32,477 nt of DNA from positions 1 to 32,477 of the forward strand of contig NZ_FTNU01000023.1 in NCBI RefSeq assembly GCF_900156515.1. The letters run 5' to 3'. Positions 13,207 to 20,938 of this stretch are shown here, in pieces. Numbering within the stretch: the first letter of the stretch is position 1; each line of letters starts with the position of its first letter. A model generated the notes under the pieces. It was given only the letters and a program-made list of their open reading frames with translations, had not been told where the DNA came from and ran no database searches. Source of the stretch: Moraxella cuniculi DSM 21768. GTDB taxonomy: Bacteria; Pseudomonadota; Gammaproteobacteria; Pseudomonadales; Moraxellaceae. The position numbers were made by a program, and so were the translations under genes.

Positions 13207-13479
13207 TTATACCCCCATCTTGCGGTAGCGTTGCATGATGGCATCAAAGCCATACGGAATCGGCAGCTGAGAATCAGCATTGACCGCTTCACGATTGACA
13301 TACCAATGCCCGATGAGTAGCAGCAACGCTTGCTTTTGTGCTGGATTTTCTTCATCAAGCTCATCATCAATCCAAGATTGTGCATAGGTTTTGGCGGCGT
13401 TGATATAAACCACCAGCAAGCCATCTTCATCGTCATGCTCAATGCGGCACTGGTGCTTGACCTCATCAAGGCTAATCAT
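13207..13479 (-). CDS. Head-tail connector protein (HK97 gp6-like)
   Basis: A 90-residue helical protein beginning MISLDEVKHQCRIEHDDEDG and containing YINAAKTYAQSWIDDEL and ALLLLIGHWYVNREAV, the standard gp6-like connector signature. Twelve or thirteen copies form a ring under the portal. ATG 13479 overlaps the stop of the upstream 52-residue gene as ATGA, and the adaptor gene begins two bases after its own stop. Confidence 0.92.
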   Translation of the reverse strand: MISLDEVKHQCRIEHDDEDGLLVVYINAAKTYAQSWIDDELDEENPAQKQALLLLIGHWYVNREAVNADSQLPIPYGFDAIMQRYRKMGV

Positions 13480-13634
13480 GCGTCCGCCTTAGTCTTAGTC
13501 GTTTTACTTGGCTTGTCAGCGATCAGCCCAAGCTCTTTGAGTTTTTTGGCAATAAAATCATCTTGCACGATGCGAATATCGCCTGCGTAGTACTGCTTAT
13601 CGCCATAGTGTTGTCGTTTGACAATGTATTGCAT
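13476..13634 (-). CDS. Small 52-residue late protein between capsid and connector
   Basis: ATG 13634 follows GGAGAT; the stop overlaps the gp6-like start. The product begins MQYIVKRQHYGDKQYYAGDI and has a lysine-rich C-terminus (KPSKTTKTKADA). Similar short basic proteins often lie between capsid and connector genes in HK97-like phages, and some bind DNA or decorate the head; the role is not established here. A terminator hairpin stands directly before its ribosome site. Confidence 0.75.
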   Translation of the reverse strand: MQYIVKRQHYGDKQYYAGDIRIVQDDFIAKKLKELGLIADKPSKTTKTKADA

Positions 13635-13646
13635 TTTTATCTCCAG

Positions 13647-13676
13647 AAAAAAGCCCTCGCACTAAGCAAGGGCTTT
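13647..13676 (-). terminator. Terminator directly after the major capsid gene
   Basis: AGCCCT and AGGGCT arms with flanking A and T runs, between the capsid stop (13684) and the ribosome site of the 52-residue gene. It could reset expression after the most abundant product. Confidence 0.8.
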
Positions 13677-13683
13677 GATACGG

Positions 13684-14865
13684 TTATTTCGCCGCCAAAT
13701 CGCCATAAATAAACGCCTCTGGGCGGTACACTGCCAACGCCAGACGCTCCTCGCATAGGATAGTTACCAAGTTTCTGACAAAGTCGTCCTCATTCTCGGT
13801 TGCCACAGCGATTGATAGCGTCTGACGGTCAAAGATTTGAGCCCCCATATTAAACGCACCTGTTAGGAATTTACCCGTCTGCATGGCGGTTGTTTCCACC
13901 ACTGGCAAGCCCCACAGCGTGCGATTTGCTACCCCTTGGGGAATGCCAATGATATTGCGACCATCGCCATCTTTGAGCAATTCAATTTTTGCCCAATCAA
14001 TCGGATTTAGCACATAGCCGCTTGCAGGATATTCAGCCAATACCGCCTGCAATTGAGCCAATCGCAATTGGTTAAGAATGGTGTAGCTTGCCATGCTTGC
14101 TTTGTCAGCAAAGGCGGTGGCTTGTGGAATGATGCCTTTTAGGTTGCCATTTTCGCCATCGCCATTCAACAACTGGCGGTCTTCCACGAGCTTTAAGCCA
14201 TAAGACAGCCGTCCATTAATGTAGCTTTGGAGCATTGATGCGTCATCAAGAATCTGGCGTGATGCCTTGACATAATGAGCCAAAGTGCGAACATTGACCG
14301 TTTCGGTGCCAAACTTGATATGCGATTGGGCTTTTTTGTCCCCTTCGTTTGCTTGTGCTGCTGCACCATTGACAAAGCCTGTTTCTTTGACATATTCGAT
14401 GGCATTGCTGTCTGTTGTGCCAGCCATCAGCAAATCACGCACACGCAGTCTTTGGTCTGGTGGTGCGATAATGCCACCTAGGCGTTGGGTCTGCACCAAA
14501 GCCCCTGCCGCACCGTCTGTATCAGTGGTTAGGCTGGTGATGGTTGCTTTTAGCTCAAGTTTGGCATCACGACCTGCACGCGGATTGCTCACAAATGATT
14601 TAAATTGCTCTGAATCATATAGTTGCTGACCGATGGATTGGGTAGGTTCGCTGTGTTCGCCACGGCGTGCTTGTTTTTGTTCAACATCGTCTAGGCGTGA
14701 TTTGATTTCGTTCATGGCTGTCAGTGCTTCATCAACATCACCCTTTAGCGTGGTGAGTGCCGTTTCGCCTTTTTCCATGCGACCTTGTAGCTCCTCGCCC
14801 AAGTTTTTGATTTTGTCTGTGGCAGTTTTTAGCTCGATGGCAAGCTCTTTGGTAATATCAGTCAT
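13684..14865 (-). CDS. Major capsid protein, HK97 gp5-like
   Basis: A 393-residue capsid precursor. Residues 1-90 are a charged coiled-coil delta (scaffold) domain (MTDITKELAIELKTATDKIK, later VEQKQARRGEH) that the adjacent protease should remove. The HK97 fold follows: KATITSLTTDTDGAAGALVQ, IEYVKETGFVNGAAAQANEG, then FGTETVNVRTLAHYVKASRQ, with the typical E-loop and spine segments, and the C-terminal LVTILCEERLALAVYRPEAF. Its start overlaps the protease stop by four bases. It is the most confidently identified head protein. Confidence 0.97.
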   Translation of the reverse strand: MTDITKELAIELKTATDKIKNLGEELQGRMEKGETALTTLKGDVDEALTAMNEIKSRLDDVEQKQARRGEHSEPTQSIGQQLYDSEQFKSFVSNPRAGRDAKLELKATITSLTTDTDGAAGALVQTQRLGGIIAPPDQRLRVRDLLMAGTTDSNAIEYVKETGFVNGAAAQANEGDKKAQSHIKFGTETVNVRTLAHYVKASRQILDDASMLQSYINGRLSYGLKLVEDRQLLNGDGENGNLKGIIPQATAFADKASMASYTILNQLRLAQLQAVLAEYPASGYVLNPIDWAKIELLKDGDGRNIIGIPQGVANRTLWGLPVVETTAMQTGKFLTGAFNMGAQIFDRQTLSIAVATENEDDFVRNLVTILCEERLALAVYRPEAFIYGDLAAK

Positions 14866-15509
14866 TTTTTTTCACCATTGATTGATTTTAAGATTTCTAA
14901 AGTTTCGCTAAGCTGTGCTGGTTCGCCCAACAATTTACGCAAACCATGACTTGCAATGGTAACGGCTTGCGATTTGCTAAATCCTGCCTCACGCAGGAAT
15001 TTTTCAAATTCGGATAAAGTGGGCAGACTCCCTTGTGATAGCGTTGATTTGACCGCATCGATGCGGCTGGATTCGTTGGCAGGGGTAGTAACAATCGATA
15101 CTTCTTTTAGGTCAATTTCCAGCAGTTCATATACCTGCTTTTCTTCGTCATATGCCCATTTGTCAAGACCATAACCGATAGACAGCCCATCGATTGCCCC
15201 ATGTTTTAGTAGGGTATGTGTCTCTTTGGCTTTGGCAATGTCATTGACAAATAGCTGCCCCTCGCCATACAGACCATGCTCATCTTCATACAACTTATGC
15301 CAGACGCCGATGACTTCATCTCGTTTGTGTTGCCACAGCACAGGGGGCATTTTGCCTCGTGCTTGCCAGTCATTGAGCGACTTGACAAATGCCCCTTTTT
15401 TCACGATATCGCCATAGCTATCAACAACATCAAATACATTACAATAGCCACTAAAAAAGCCGTCCTCTTTGACGGCTTCGGCTTTAAATTGGATTGCTTT
15501 GGTTTTCAT
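14862..15509 (-). CDS. HK97-family prohead protease
   Basis: A 215-residue serine protease (clan S14/U35 type) that matures the capsid. Start ATG 15509 has a GGTGAG box five bases upstream. Catalytic residues expected in this family are visible: His61 (LWQHKRDEVIG), Ser110 (HGAIDGLSIGYG) and Glu136 (DLKEVSIVTTPANE). The start lies inside the 3' end of the portal gene (26-base overlap), and the end is coupled to the capsid start, so portal-protease-capsid form one translational block. Confidence 0.95.
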   Translation of the reverse strand: MKTKAIQFKAEAVKEDGFFSGYCNVFDVVDSYGDIVKKGAFVKSLNDWQARGKMPPVLWQHKRDEVIGVWHKLYEDEHGLYGEGQLFVNDIAKAKETHTLLKHGAIDGLSIGYGLDKWAYDEEKQVYELLEIDLKEVSIVTTPANESSRIDAVKSTLSQGSLPTLSEFEKFLREAGFSKSQAVTIASHGLRKLLGEPAQLSETLEILKSINGEKK

Positions 15510-16707
15510 TATTCTCACCAAGTTGTTCAAGTGGTGTTAAGTTTAATTGCACCGTCAGACTATCACCGCCAGCCATTGGGGGCAAATCTTCCAACGCTCG
15601 CACCTCGTTGCGAGTCATCCAGCCGTTTTGTAGGGCTGACATATAAAAGTTCGCACGACCATGGCTATCAGCACGCAACAAGCCTTCAACGGCAAATTTT
15701 GGCGTATATTTGGCACGCTCAGCAGGATTTAGCAGTTTTTTCTTGATGGCTTGCTCAATGCGTACCAAGTTTGGGCGTAATGAATACATCAAAAAGCCCA
15801 AATTCATGCCCTCAAGCGAGCTTGCCCAGCTTGATGCCTTGTCTGTGTGATAAATCAGCTGTGGCGGTACGCCAAACGCTCGGCAAATCTCCTCAATGCC
15901 AAAATAGCGACTCTCAAGCAACTGGGCATCGGCAGGGTTCATTTTTACCGCATTGGTGGCAACCGTCATGCCAGCTTCTAGCACCATGAATTTGCCTGCA
16001 TTTTCAGGCTGTGAAAAATGCTCAAGGCTGGCTCTTAGCCGTGTTCGCTGCTCATCGCTTAGCACCGCCTGACCTGTTTGCAAAAATCCACCCGCTTTTA
16101 GATTATTGCCAAAAGTATGGCTGGCAGCAGTATTTGCCTCAATCTGAGCTCCCATCACGCCTGCCTGATAGCGGATTGGCGACAATCCCACCAAGCCGTC
16201 CATCGTAAAGCCCTTAATATGCAGCACCTCATCATCATGATAGACGCTGTCGCCTATGATATAGCTGATTTCGCCATTTTTTGCCCGCTTGACCGTGGTG
16301 ATTGATGGATCAAGCACATCAAGGCTAATCACCTGCCCTGTGCGATTGCGGCTAATCAGTGCATAAGCATTTCCCCACAAATCAAGGCTGACAAGCATCG
16401 CCTCCCAAAACTCCGACGCTGTCATATCGGCATTGGGTGCCTCGTGCAAAATACGCTGTAGCGGATGCTCGTGTGCCGTTTCGTTGTCCTGTGTGCGTAG
16501 ATTTAGTGGCAAACTTGAGATGGTCTGACTGCGTAAGCGTACACACGCCCACACGGCGGATAGCTTTAGTGCAGTTTCTGCTGTAACCGCTGTGCCAGAT
16601 GGCGTATGCACCGAATTAAACGGAGCAACCTCACTGCCCTTATCCAGCCGCCTACCCCCTGCAAACCATCTGGCATAAAAGCGTTGCCACCAGTTTGTAT
16701 CATTCAT
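15484..16707 (-). CDS. Portal protein, HK97 family
   Basis: A 407-residue portal. Hallmarks include VWACVRLRSQTISSLPLNLR near residues 52-72, the middle segment with LIYHTDKASSWASSLEGMNL, and the C-terminal LRADSHGRANFYMSALQNG, then MTRNEVRALEDLPPMAGGD. Twelve copies form the DNA entry channel. A single AGG-type ribosome site precedes ATG 16707. Unlike most such operons, an oppositely oriented HTH gene lies between it and TerL. Confidence 0.95.
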   Translation of the reverse strand: MNDTNWWQRFYARWFAGGRRLDKGSEVAPFNSVHTPSGTAVTAETALKLSAVWACVRLRSQTISSLPLNLRTQDNETAHEHPLQRILHEAPNADMTASEFWEAMLVSLDLWGNAYALISRNRTGQVISLDVLDPSITTVKRAKNGEISYIIGDSVYHDDEVLHIKGFTMDGLVGLSPIRYQAGVMGAQIEANTAASHTFGNNLKAGGFLQTGQAVLSDEQRTRLRASLEHFSQPENAGKFMVLEAGMTVATNAVKMNPADAQLLESRYFGIEEICRAFGVPPQLIYHTDKASSWASSLEGMNLGFLMYSLRPNLVRIEQAIKKKLLNPAERAKYTPKFAVEGLLRADSHGRANFYMSALQNGWMTRNEVRALEDLPPMAGGDSLTVQLNLTPLEQLGENNENQSNPI

Positions 16708-16778
16708 GTTATTCTGCCTGTATTCGTTGCTACATAAAATAATACCGATAAATTTTCACCCTGCATTGACAAAAGTGC

Positions 16779-16807
16779 TTGACAATGTTCCTAATATTAG
16801 GTACAAT
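16779..16807 (+). promoter_or_regulatory. Promoter and perfect operator palindrome for the antisense HTH gene
   Basis: TTGACA (16779-16784), 17 nt, TACAAT (16802-16807) is a near-consensus sigma-70 promoter. The spacer contains the perfect 12-bp palindrome CCTAATATTAGG (16790-16801). A repressor bound here would block the promoter, so autorepression by the HTH gene downstream is the simplest model. Confidence 0.75.
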
Positions 16808-16868
16808 ATTCATCAACAAGCAAGGCAATCGTGCCAGCTTATCACTTGGAGATGATGATGAATACCCA

Positions 16869-16889
16869 AGCCCCATTTGGGGCTTTTTT
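16869..16889 (+). terminator. Terminator-like attenuator in the 5' part of the HTH transcript
   Basis: GCCCC and GGGGC arms with an ATTT loop are followed by six T, about 60 nt after the expected start site and before ATG 16903. An in-frame ATG at 16858 with GGAG six bases upstream lets ribosomes translate through the hairpin. Translation of this segment could therefore decide termination. Confidence 0.6.
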
Positions 16890-16902
16890 CAAGGAATGCA
16901 CC

Positions 16903-17130
16903 ATGAGCAAAGACAAATTAACCGCCATCGGACAAGCCCTATACGGCACCCAGTGGCAATCTGATTTAGCACGAGCCTTAAACATTGACAGCCGCCGAGT
17001 TCGCCAGTGGTTAAATGACGAACGAGGGCTGCCTGATTGGCTAGAGGGCGAACTTAACCGCCTACTTACCGACAAAATCACCCTGTGCCAGTCCTTGCTT
17101 GACATCGCCAAGCAGCAAACTAACCAATGA
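16903..17130 (+). CDS. Small helix-turn-helix regulator, antisense to the late operon
   Basis: A 75-residue DNA-binding protein starting MSKDKLTAIGQALYGTQWQS at ATG 16903, with AAGGA seven bases upstream. Residues 18-38 (WQSDLARALNIDSRRVRQWL) form a clear helix-turn-helix of the Cro/C1-type plan, followed by a helical tail. A longer form from ATG 16858 would add 15 residues, MNTQAPFGAFF and a short linker. The gene is inserted between TerL (tail-to-tail, 11-base overlap) and the portal promoterless start. It may control its own promoter and, through a shared half-site, the KilA-N gene. Confidence 0.75.
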   Translation: MSKDKLTAIGQALYGTQWQSDLARALNIDSRRVRQWLNDERGLPDWLEGELNRLLTDKITLCQSLLDIAKQQTNQ

Positions 17131-18808
17131 TGATATTGTCCAAAAAATCGTCAATATTGCCCATGTGTTGATGCACATTGGCTCGCCCCATCGCCATAAT
17201 CAGTGCAACAATGCCGTCAATTTTGTTTTCTGACCGCTCTTTGTTTGGATAAATGTTGTCCTTAGCGTCGATTTTTGCCACCACATTTGATGCCTGCCAA
17301 GACAAAATTGGGCAATCACCATGGGCGATTCTTTGTTGCAATATCAACGCCTCCAGCTCTTTCATGGGTTCGGATAAATTTTGCACCGTGTGGCGTAATT
17401 CCACCATCACCATGCCTTCTTTTTCCATTTCTTGAGCCAATTGCGTGGCTTGCCAAGGGTCATACGCCACTTCACGCACATCAAACCTGCCATAAAACTC
17501 TCGCAAGTCATCTTTGATGGCATCAAAATCAATCACCTCACCCATGGTCAGACTAAGCAGTCCCTCTTTATCCCACGCCCGATAGCGGTCTGTGTTGCTG
17601 TCTAGCTCCTCAATCACGCGGCTGTCAGGCAGATAATACCGCCCATGTACATGATACCGCTTGTCATCGCCATACGGTGGAAACAGTAGCACCAGTGCCA
17701 CCATGTCAATTTTTGTCGCAAGATCAAGCCCAATAAAGCACGGACGACCAGTTAGGGCAGACAGCGGCAAGCGTTCGGGTGCCATTGCCCATTTTGCCAT
17801 GTTCAGCCATGCGTTTTTTGCCCCCACCCATTCATTTAAATGCTTGGTGCGAAAAATCGCCTGCTTGGCTGCACTCATCTTGGCATCACGCTGGCGAGCC
17901 TGCAAAAATTCGGCTGATACCGAAATGTCCATGTTGGGATTGGCTTTTTTTAGGGCAATATCGCTTGTCCAGTCATCGTCTTTATCCATGCCGTATAGCA
18001 CCGCCCACAGGTCAGGGATATCAATAGCACCGTCAAGCATACGCTCAGCATCACGCACCATCTGATGACACGCACCGCCAATTGACGAACCTGCCGTGGT
18101 AATCACCAGCATAATCGGCTGCTCTCTGGCACCCATGCCCGTTTCCATCGTGTCGTACAGGTCGTTATTTTTATGCTCGTGGTATTCATCAATGATGGCA
18201 CATGATGGGCTTGAGCCATCGCCAGGCTTGCCAATGATTGGCTCAAAGCGTGAACCATCGGCTGGGCGTGCCATGTTGGAGGCATTCACCTCGATGCCAA
18301 AATAATCTTTGAGCTGCAAGGTGCGTTCAACCATGATTTTGGCAGGTCGAAACACTTCCCACGCCTGCTTTTCGGTGGTTGCACCGCTGTACACTTCCGC
18401 ACCAAATTCACCATCAGCACAAAACATATAATTGCCCACGCCTGCTGCGATGGCTGATTTGCCATTCTTACGACAAACAAAAATCAACAGCTTGGTATAT
18501 CTGCGATAACCCGTTGCACGCTTGAGCCAGCCAAAGGGCAGGCAACAAGCGAAAATCTGCCACGGTTCAAGGGTGATTTTCTCACCTTTTGATGCCCATT
18601 TCCCCTTAGTGTGTGGTAAAAGTTGGATAAATTTTGCTACTTTTTCCGCTTTCGCTGCATCAAAATAATAAGGATAATCAGGGTCAGTTTCGCTTTTTTG
18701 TAGGTCGTCTAAATGCTTTTGACAAGCCAGCTTAATGTATTTATTGGCGACAATCTCGCCAGATAGCACGCCTTGGATATAGTCTAGGGCTTTTTGTACA
18801 TTTATCAT
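17120..18808 (-). CDS. terL: Terminase large subunit
   Basis: A 562-residue DNA-packaging motor with ATPase and nuclease domains. The Walker A variant CRKNGKSA lies at residues 112-119, Walker B AIIDEYHEH at 204-212. The C-terminal nuclease has FIGLDLATKIDM (Asp362), an acidic FDAIKDDL/YDPWQA region and a late NKIDGIVALIMAMGRA with Asp near residue 539. It belongs to the HK97/phage-terminase-1 family. ATG 18808 overlaps the TerS stop by four bases. It cuts and translocates DNA into proheads through the portal. Confidence 0.96.
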   Translation of the reverse strand: MINVQKALDYIQGVLSGEIVANKYIKLACQKHLDDLQKSETDPDYPYYFDAAKAEKVAKFIQLLPHTKGKWASKGEKITLEPWQIFACCLPFGWLKRATGYRRYTKLLIFVCRKNGKSAIAAGVGNYMFCADGEFGAEVYSGATTEKQAWEVFRPAKIMVERTLQLKDYFGIEVNASNMARPADGSRFEPIIGKPGDGSSPSCAIIDEYHEHKNNDLYDTMETGMGAREQPIMLVITTAGSSIGGACHQMVRDAERMLDGAIDIPDLWAVLYGMDKDDDWTSDIALKKANPNMDISVSAEFLQARQRDAKMSAAKQAIFRTKHLNEWVGAKNAWLNMAKWAMAPERLPLSALTGRPCFIGLDLATKIDMVALVLLFPPYGDDKRYHVHGRYYLPDSRVIEELDSNTDRYRAWDKEGLLSLTMGEVIDFDAIKDDLREFYGRFDVREVAYDPWQATQLAQEMEKEGMVMVELRHTVQNLSEPMKELEALILQQRIAHGDCPILSWQASNVVAKIDAKDNIYPNKERSENKIDGIVALIMAMGRANVHQHMGNIDDFLDNIIIG

Positions 18809-19260
18809 AAATCTGCAAAAGGATTGGCAATAGGTTCGCTATTGGCTGCACCAGTTAGCCGTGTTCGTGATGATGGGTCAAGCCCAAGCAATGAGCCGAA
18901 TTTCATCATTTGTGTTTTGGCTTCATTGATGATGGTAAGTGCAGGGTTTTTGTTCAATTTGCCATTGCTATCCATGATGACAATCCCGTGCCGTTCTACT
19001 TCTTGCTCAGCTTCACGCCACCTGCTATAACTCATACAAAACGCCTCAACATTATGCACATCAGCAATGGTAAGTACACCAGTTGCGAGCAATTCTGGCA
19101 TGATGGTTCGCCACATAACAGTCGCTGTATCAGTCAGCCAATTGGGCGGCTCAATTTCGGTAATCTTGGCAAATTTCGGCTCGTTTTTGTTCAAGGCTCG
19201 CTTGCCAGGATTGCCCGTCAGCTCTTTGATGGCTGTCGGTTTTGGTTTTCGCCCTTTCAT
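18805..19260 (-). CDS. terS: Terminase small subunit, P27 family
   Basis: A 151-residue protein starting MKGRKPKPTAIKELTGNPGK, the diagnostic GRKPKPTxxKxLxGNPGKR start of P27-type small terminases, followed by PPxWL and a helical body with WREAEQEVERHGIVI and an SxxxRxRL segment. It recognises the packaging site and recruits TerL. AGGTGAG lies just before ATG 19260. The stop is coupled to the terL start. HNH lies upstream, the arrangement known for cos-type HK97-like phages. Confidence 0.95.
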   Translation of the reverse strand: MKGRKPKPTAIKELTGNPGKRALNKNEPKFAKITEIEPPNWLTDTATVMWRTIMPELLATGVLTIADVHNVEAFCMSYSRWREAEQEVERHGIVIMDSNGKLNKNPALTIINEAKTQMMKFGSLLGLDPSSRTRLTGAANSEPIANPFADL

Positions 19261-19350
19261 CTTCTCACCTGTTTATCTTACTTTACCTCAAAACTTCCAA
19301 TTTCGCGGTGATAAAAATTTTAGTGGGGGTACGGTTTTTTGTGGCAAGGC

Positions 19351-19704
19351 TCAAAACTTTTTACCCGCCCTCCCCTCTGTGGCTGTCTTTGATTTGTGGC
19401 AAGCTCTGCACAGTGATTGTAGATTGTCGGGGCTGTCTGTTCCGCCGTGTGCCTTGGCTTGTATGTGGTCAACATCTGTTGCGGTTGTGTATCTGCCATT
19501 TGCCTTGCACGCCTGACACAGATAATTATCACGCTGCAATATTTGAGCCCTTAACCGCCGCCATGCACTGCCATAACCACGCTCAGATGCACTGCGTGTA
19601 TGACGCCAATTGTATCGTAGGTGTGCGTGTGTATCACAATACCCTTGCATAGAACGCCTGCCAACTAGGTTTTTACATTGTATTGCTCGACAAGGTGTTG
19701 CCAT
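19351..19704 (-). CDS. HNH endonuclease
   Basis: A 117-residue protein, the first gene of the late operon. It has an N-terminal zinc-type CxxxxC segment (CRAIQCKNLV, then YCDTH) and a C-terminal HNH domain: CQACK, the VDHIQAKAHGGTDSPDNLQS core with catalytic His, and CRACHKSKT. HNH proteins next to terminase in HK97-like phages assist cos cleavage. ATG 19704 is used, because upstream in-frame codons are only TTG and lack a ribosome site. The 90-nt gap to TerS may hold the packaging site. Confidence 0.9.
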   Translation of the reverse strand: MATPCRAIQCKNLVGRRSMQGYCDTHAHLRYNWRHTRSASERGYGSAWRRLRAQILQRDNYLCQACKANGRYTTATDVDHIQAKAHGGTDSPDNLQSLCRACHKSKTATEGRAGKKF

Positions 19705-19717
19705 AGTTTTTACCCAC

Positions 19718-19746
19718 AAAAAAAGCGACCATCATTCGATAATCGC
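19718..19746 (-). terminator. Terminator just inside the late transcript (tR'-like)
   Basis: On the minus strand GCGATTATC and GATGGTCGC form a nine-pair stem (two G-U pairs) with a GAAT loop, followed by seven T. It ends about 40 nt after the predicted late transcription start, and the HNH gene lies beyond it. In lambdoid phages such a terminator is overcome by Q. Confidence 0.75.
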
Positions 19747-19765
19747 ATTTATTCATTATGGTAAG

Positions 19766-19794
19766 ATAATAACACATCAATGTTAACATTTCAA
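19766..19794 (-). promoter_or_regulatory. Late promoter (pR'-like)
   Basis: Minus strand TTGAAA (19789-19794), 17 nt, TATTAT (19766-19771), located at the 3' end of the Q-like gene and before the terminator and HNH gene. Expected start near 19759. Position relative to Q-like gene and terminator is that of lambda pR'. Confidence 0.7.
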
Positions 19795-20153
19795 CATATA
19801 TTTGTGATTCCTGCCACATATCCTTCGGCAACCAACAATCTATCCTTGACATCAAAGCGTGTTGCCTTGCGTCCCGTGTTTTGATACATCAACTCAGTCA
19901 TATACTCTTTAGCAATCTTATCGCGTGACCAACCATACACATAAGTCATCACAAACACATGTGCACATACTTTGCTGTAGCTAGCCAGTGATGCGACCGC
20001 TGCATCAATCTGACATCCACGCTCATCTGTCATGCGATAGTTGTCATAGCCCATTGGCACATTATTACGCATGACCAATCCCCAACTGCTCTTCGCTGAT
20101 AGGCGATCAGGGTCATGCCTCACCCACTTGCCCCACTCTTTGTATTCGTTCAT
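19791..20153 (-). CDS. Antiterminator Q-like protein
   Basis: A 120-residue protein starting MNEYKEWGKWVRHDPDRLSA. The second half (IDAAVASLASYSKVCAHVFV, then YVYGWSRDKIAKEYM) has the helical, sigma-region-4-like pattern of phage Q-type antitermination proteins. The gene is last in the early leftward operon and is followed by a promoter-terminator pair and the late genes, which is where Q lies in lambda-like phages. The call relies as much on context as on sequence. ATGA overlap couples it to the DUF3310 gene. Confidence 0.7.
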   Translation of the reverse strand: MNEYKEWGKWVRHDPDRLSAKSSWGLVMRNNVPMGYDNYRMTDERGCQIDAAVASLASYSKVCAHVFVMTYVYGWSRDKIAKEYMTELMYQNTGRKATRFDVKDRLLVAEGYVAGITNIC

Positions 20154-20422
20154 ACATCCCCCTTGATTCTTTTAATCTCATCTTGGATATACCACGCCGC
20201 CTTTTGTAAGTCTTCCACTTCTTTGGCAGGGTCTTTAAGCCCCGCTCGCATCAGATACTTCACCGCATTGCCACGGTTAAAGTTCATGTGGCGGGTGATC
20301 TCGATGGTCTCAATGCCACTTGGATGACTTGTGTAATGTTTGGGATGATTGATAGGATCATGTGCCACAGGTGCGGATTGGTAAATGATTTCGTTATCTT
20401 TGATTTGGGTTACTTCTTTCAT
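20150..20422 (-). CDS. DUF3310 protein
   Basis: A 90-residue protein with the DUF3310 core: DPINHPKHYTSHPSGIETIE, then the FNRGNAVKYLMRAGLKDP motif and EDLQKAAWYIQDEI. The family is common in phage replication regions. Its biochemical role is unsettled; nucleotide-metabolism links have been suggested. Residues 1-24 form a variable leader. The stop overlaps the Q-like start by four bases, and its start lies within the 60-residue gene upstream. Confidence 0.9.
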   Translation of the reverse strand: MKEVTQIKDNEIIYQSAPVAHDPINHPKHYTSHPSGIETIEITRHMNFNRGNAVKYLMRAGLKDPAKEVEDLQKAAWYIQDEIKRIKGDV

Positions 20423-20576
20423 CTTTGTCTCTTAACTGTTTAAACTTGCCAATAAACTCATGCCAATCCATCTCATACTCTTTGTCATCAATGATGACGG
20501 TGGCAATGCCTGTTCTGTCATCCACGCCCAGCACTTGGGCGTATTGATCGGTGGTGGGGTTGTAGTAATATCTCAT
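20394..20576 (-). CDS. Hypothetical 60-residue early protein
   Basis: A small protein, MRYYYNPTTDQYAQVLGVDD and then a beta-rich TGIATVIIDDKEYEMDWHEF core with a basic tail (KQLRDKDERSNPNQR). The sequence suggests a small SH3-like or strand-rich fold, but no family is recognised. Its start overlaps the DUF1064 stop by four bases, and its end overlaps the DUF3310 gene by 29 bases. Tight packing in the operon supports it as real. Confidence 0.7.
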   Translation of the reverse strand: MRYYYNPTTDQYAQVLGVDDRTGIATVIIDDKEYEMDWHEFIGKFKQLRDKDERSNPNQR

Positions 20577-20914
20577 ACTTCAATAATCTCCACATCATGA
20601 AAGTACTTCACCAGTTTACGCTTGATGCGATATACCTTGTCTTTGGCGGTGATTGGGCTTTTGACATCCTCAACGATGATTTGCCCCAGTCGATCTATGT
20701 AGCGAAAGTCCGCCACATAATCGACACCACGCTCTCGCTTGCCAATGGTCTCAAAGTACTGGCCAGGGATGAGTGTGAATTTTGGCTGGCATTCTAGGGC
20801 GATGATCACGCCATCATCTTGCATTGACTTAAGCACCTTGTATCGCTCGGCCTCTTTTTTGGAATCAAAGGCAATGTCATCAACGATGGTTTTTTTGTTG
20901 TTGTACTTACTCAC
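20573..20914 (-). CDS. DUF1064 protein, probable phage nuclease
   Basis: A 113-residue protein starting at GTG 20914, because GGGAG lies five bases upstream; an upstream ATG frame would add 12 unsupported residues. The start SKYNNKKTIVDDIAFDSKKE plus AERYKVLKSM, the GxxYFETIGKRERGVDYVAD segment and IIVEDVKSP are the DUF1064 signature. The Glu, Asp and E(D)VK positions resemble a PD-(D/E)xK/VRR-type nuclease core. It probably acts in DNA branch processing. It is the first gene after the origin-like region. Confidence 0.85.
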   Translation of the reverse strand: MSKYNNKKTIVDDIAFDSKKEAERYKVLKSMQDDGVIIALECQPKFTLIPGQYFETIGKRERGVDYVADFRYIDRLGQIIVEDVKSPITAKDKVYRIKRKLVKYFHDVEIIEV

Positions 20915-20938
20915 AAAAACTCCCAAACTTTTACATCT

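Noticed and set aside
19261-19350. Possible cos packaging site between HNH and TerS
   Set aside because: The location is right for HNH-TerS phages and a G-rich GTGGGGGTACGG segment is present, but no cohesive end can be identified without virion end sequencing or a relative with known ends.
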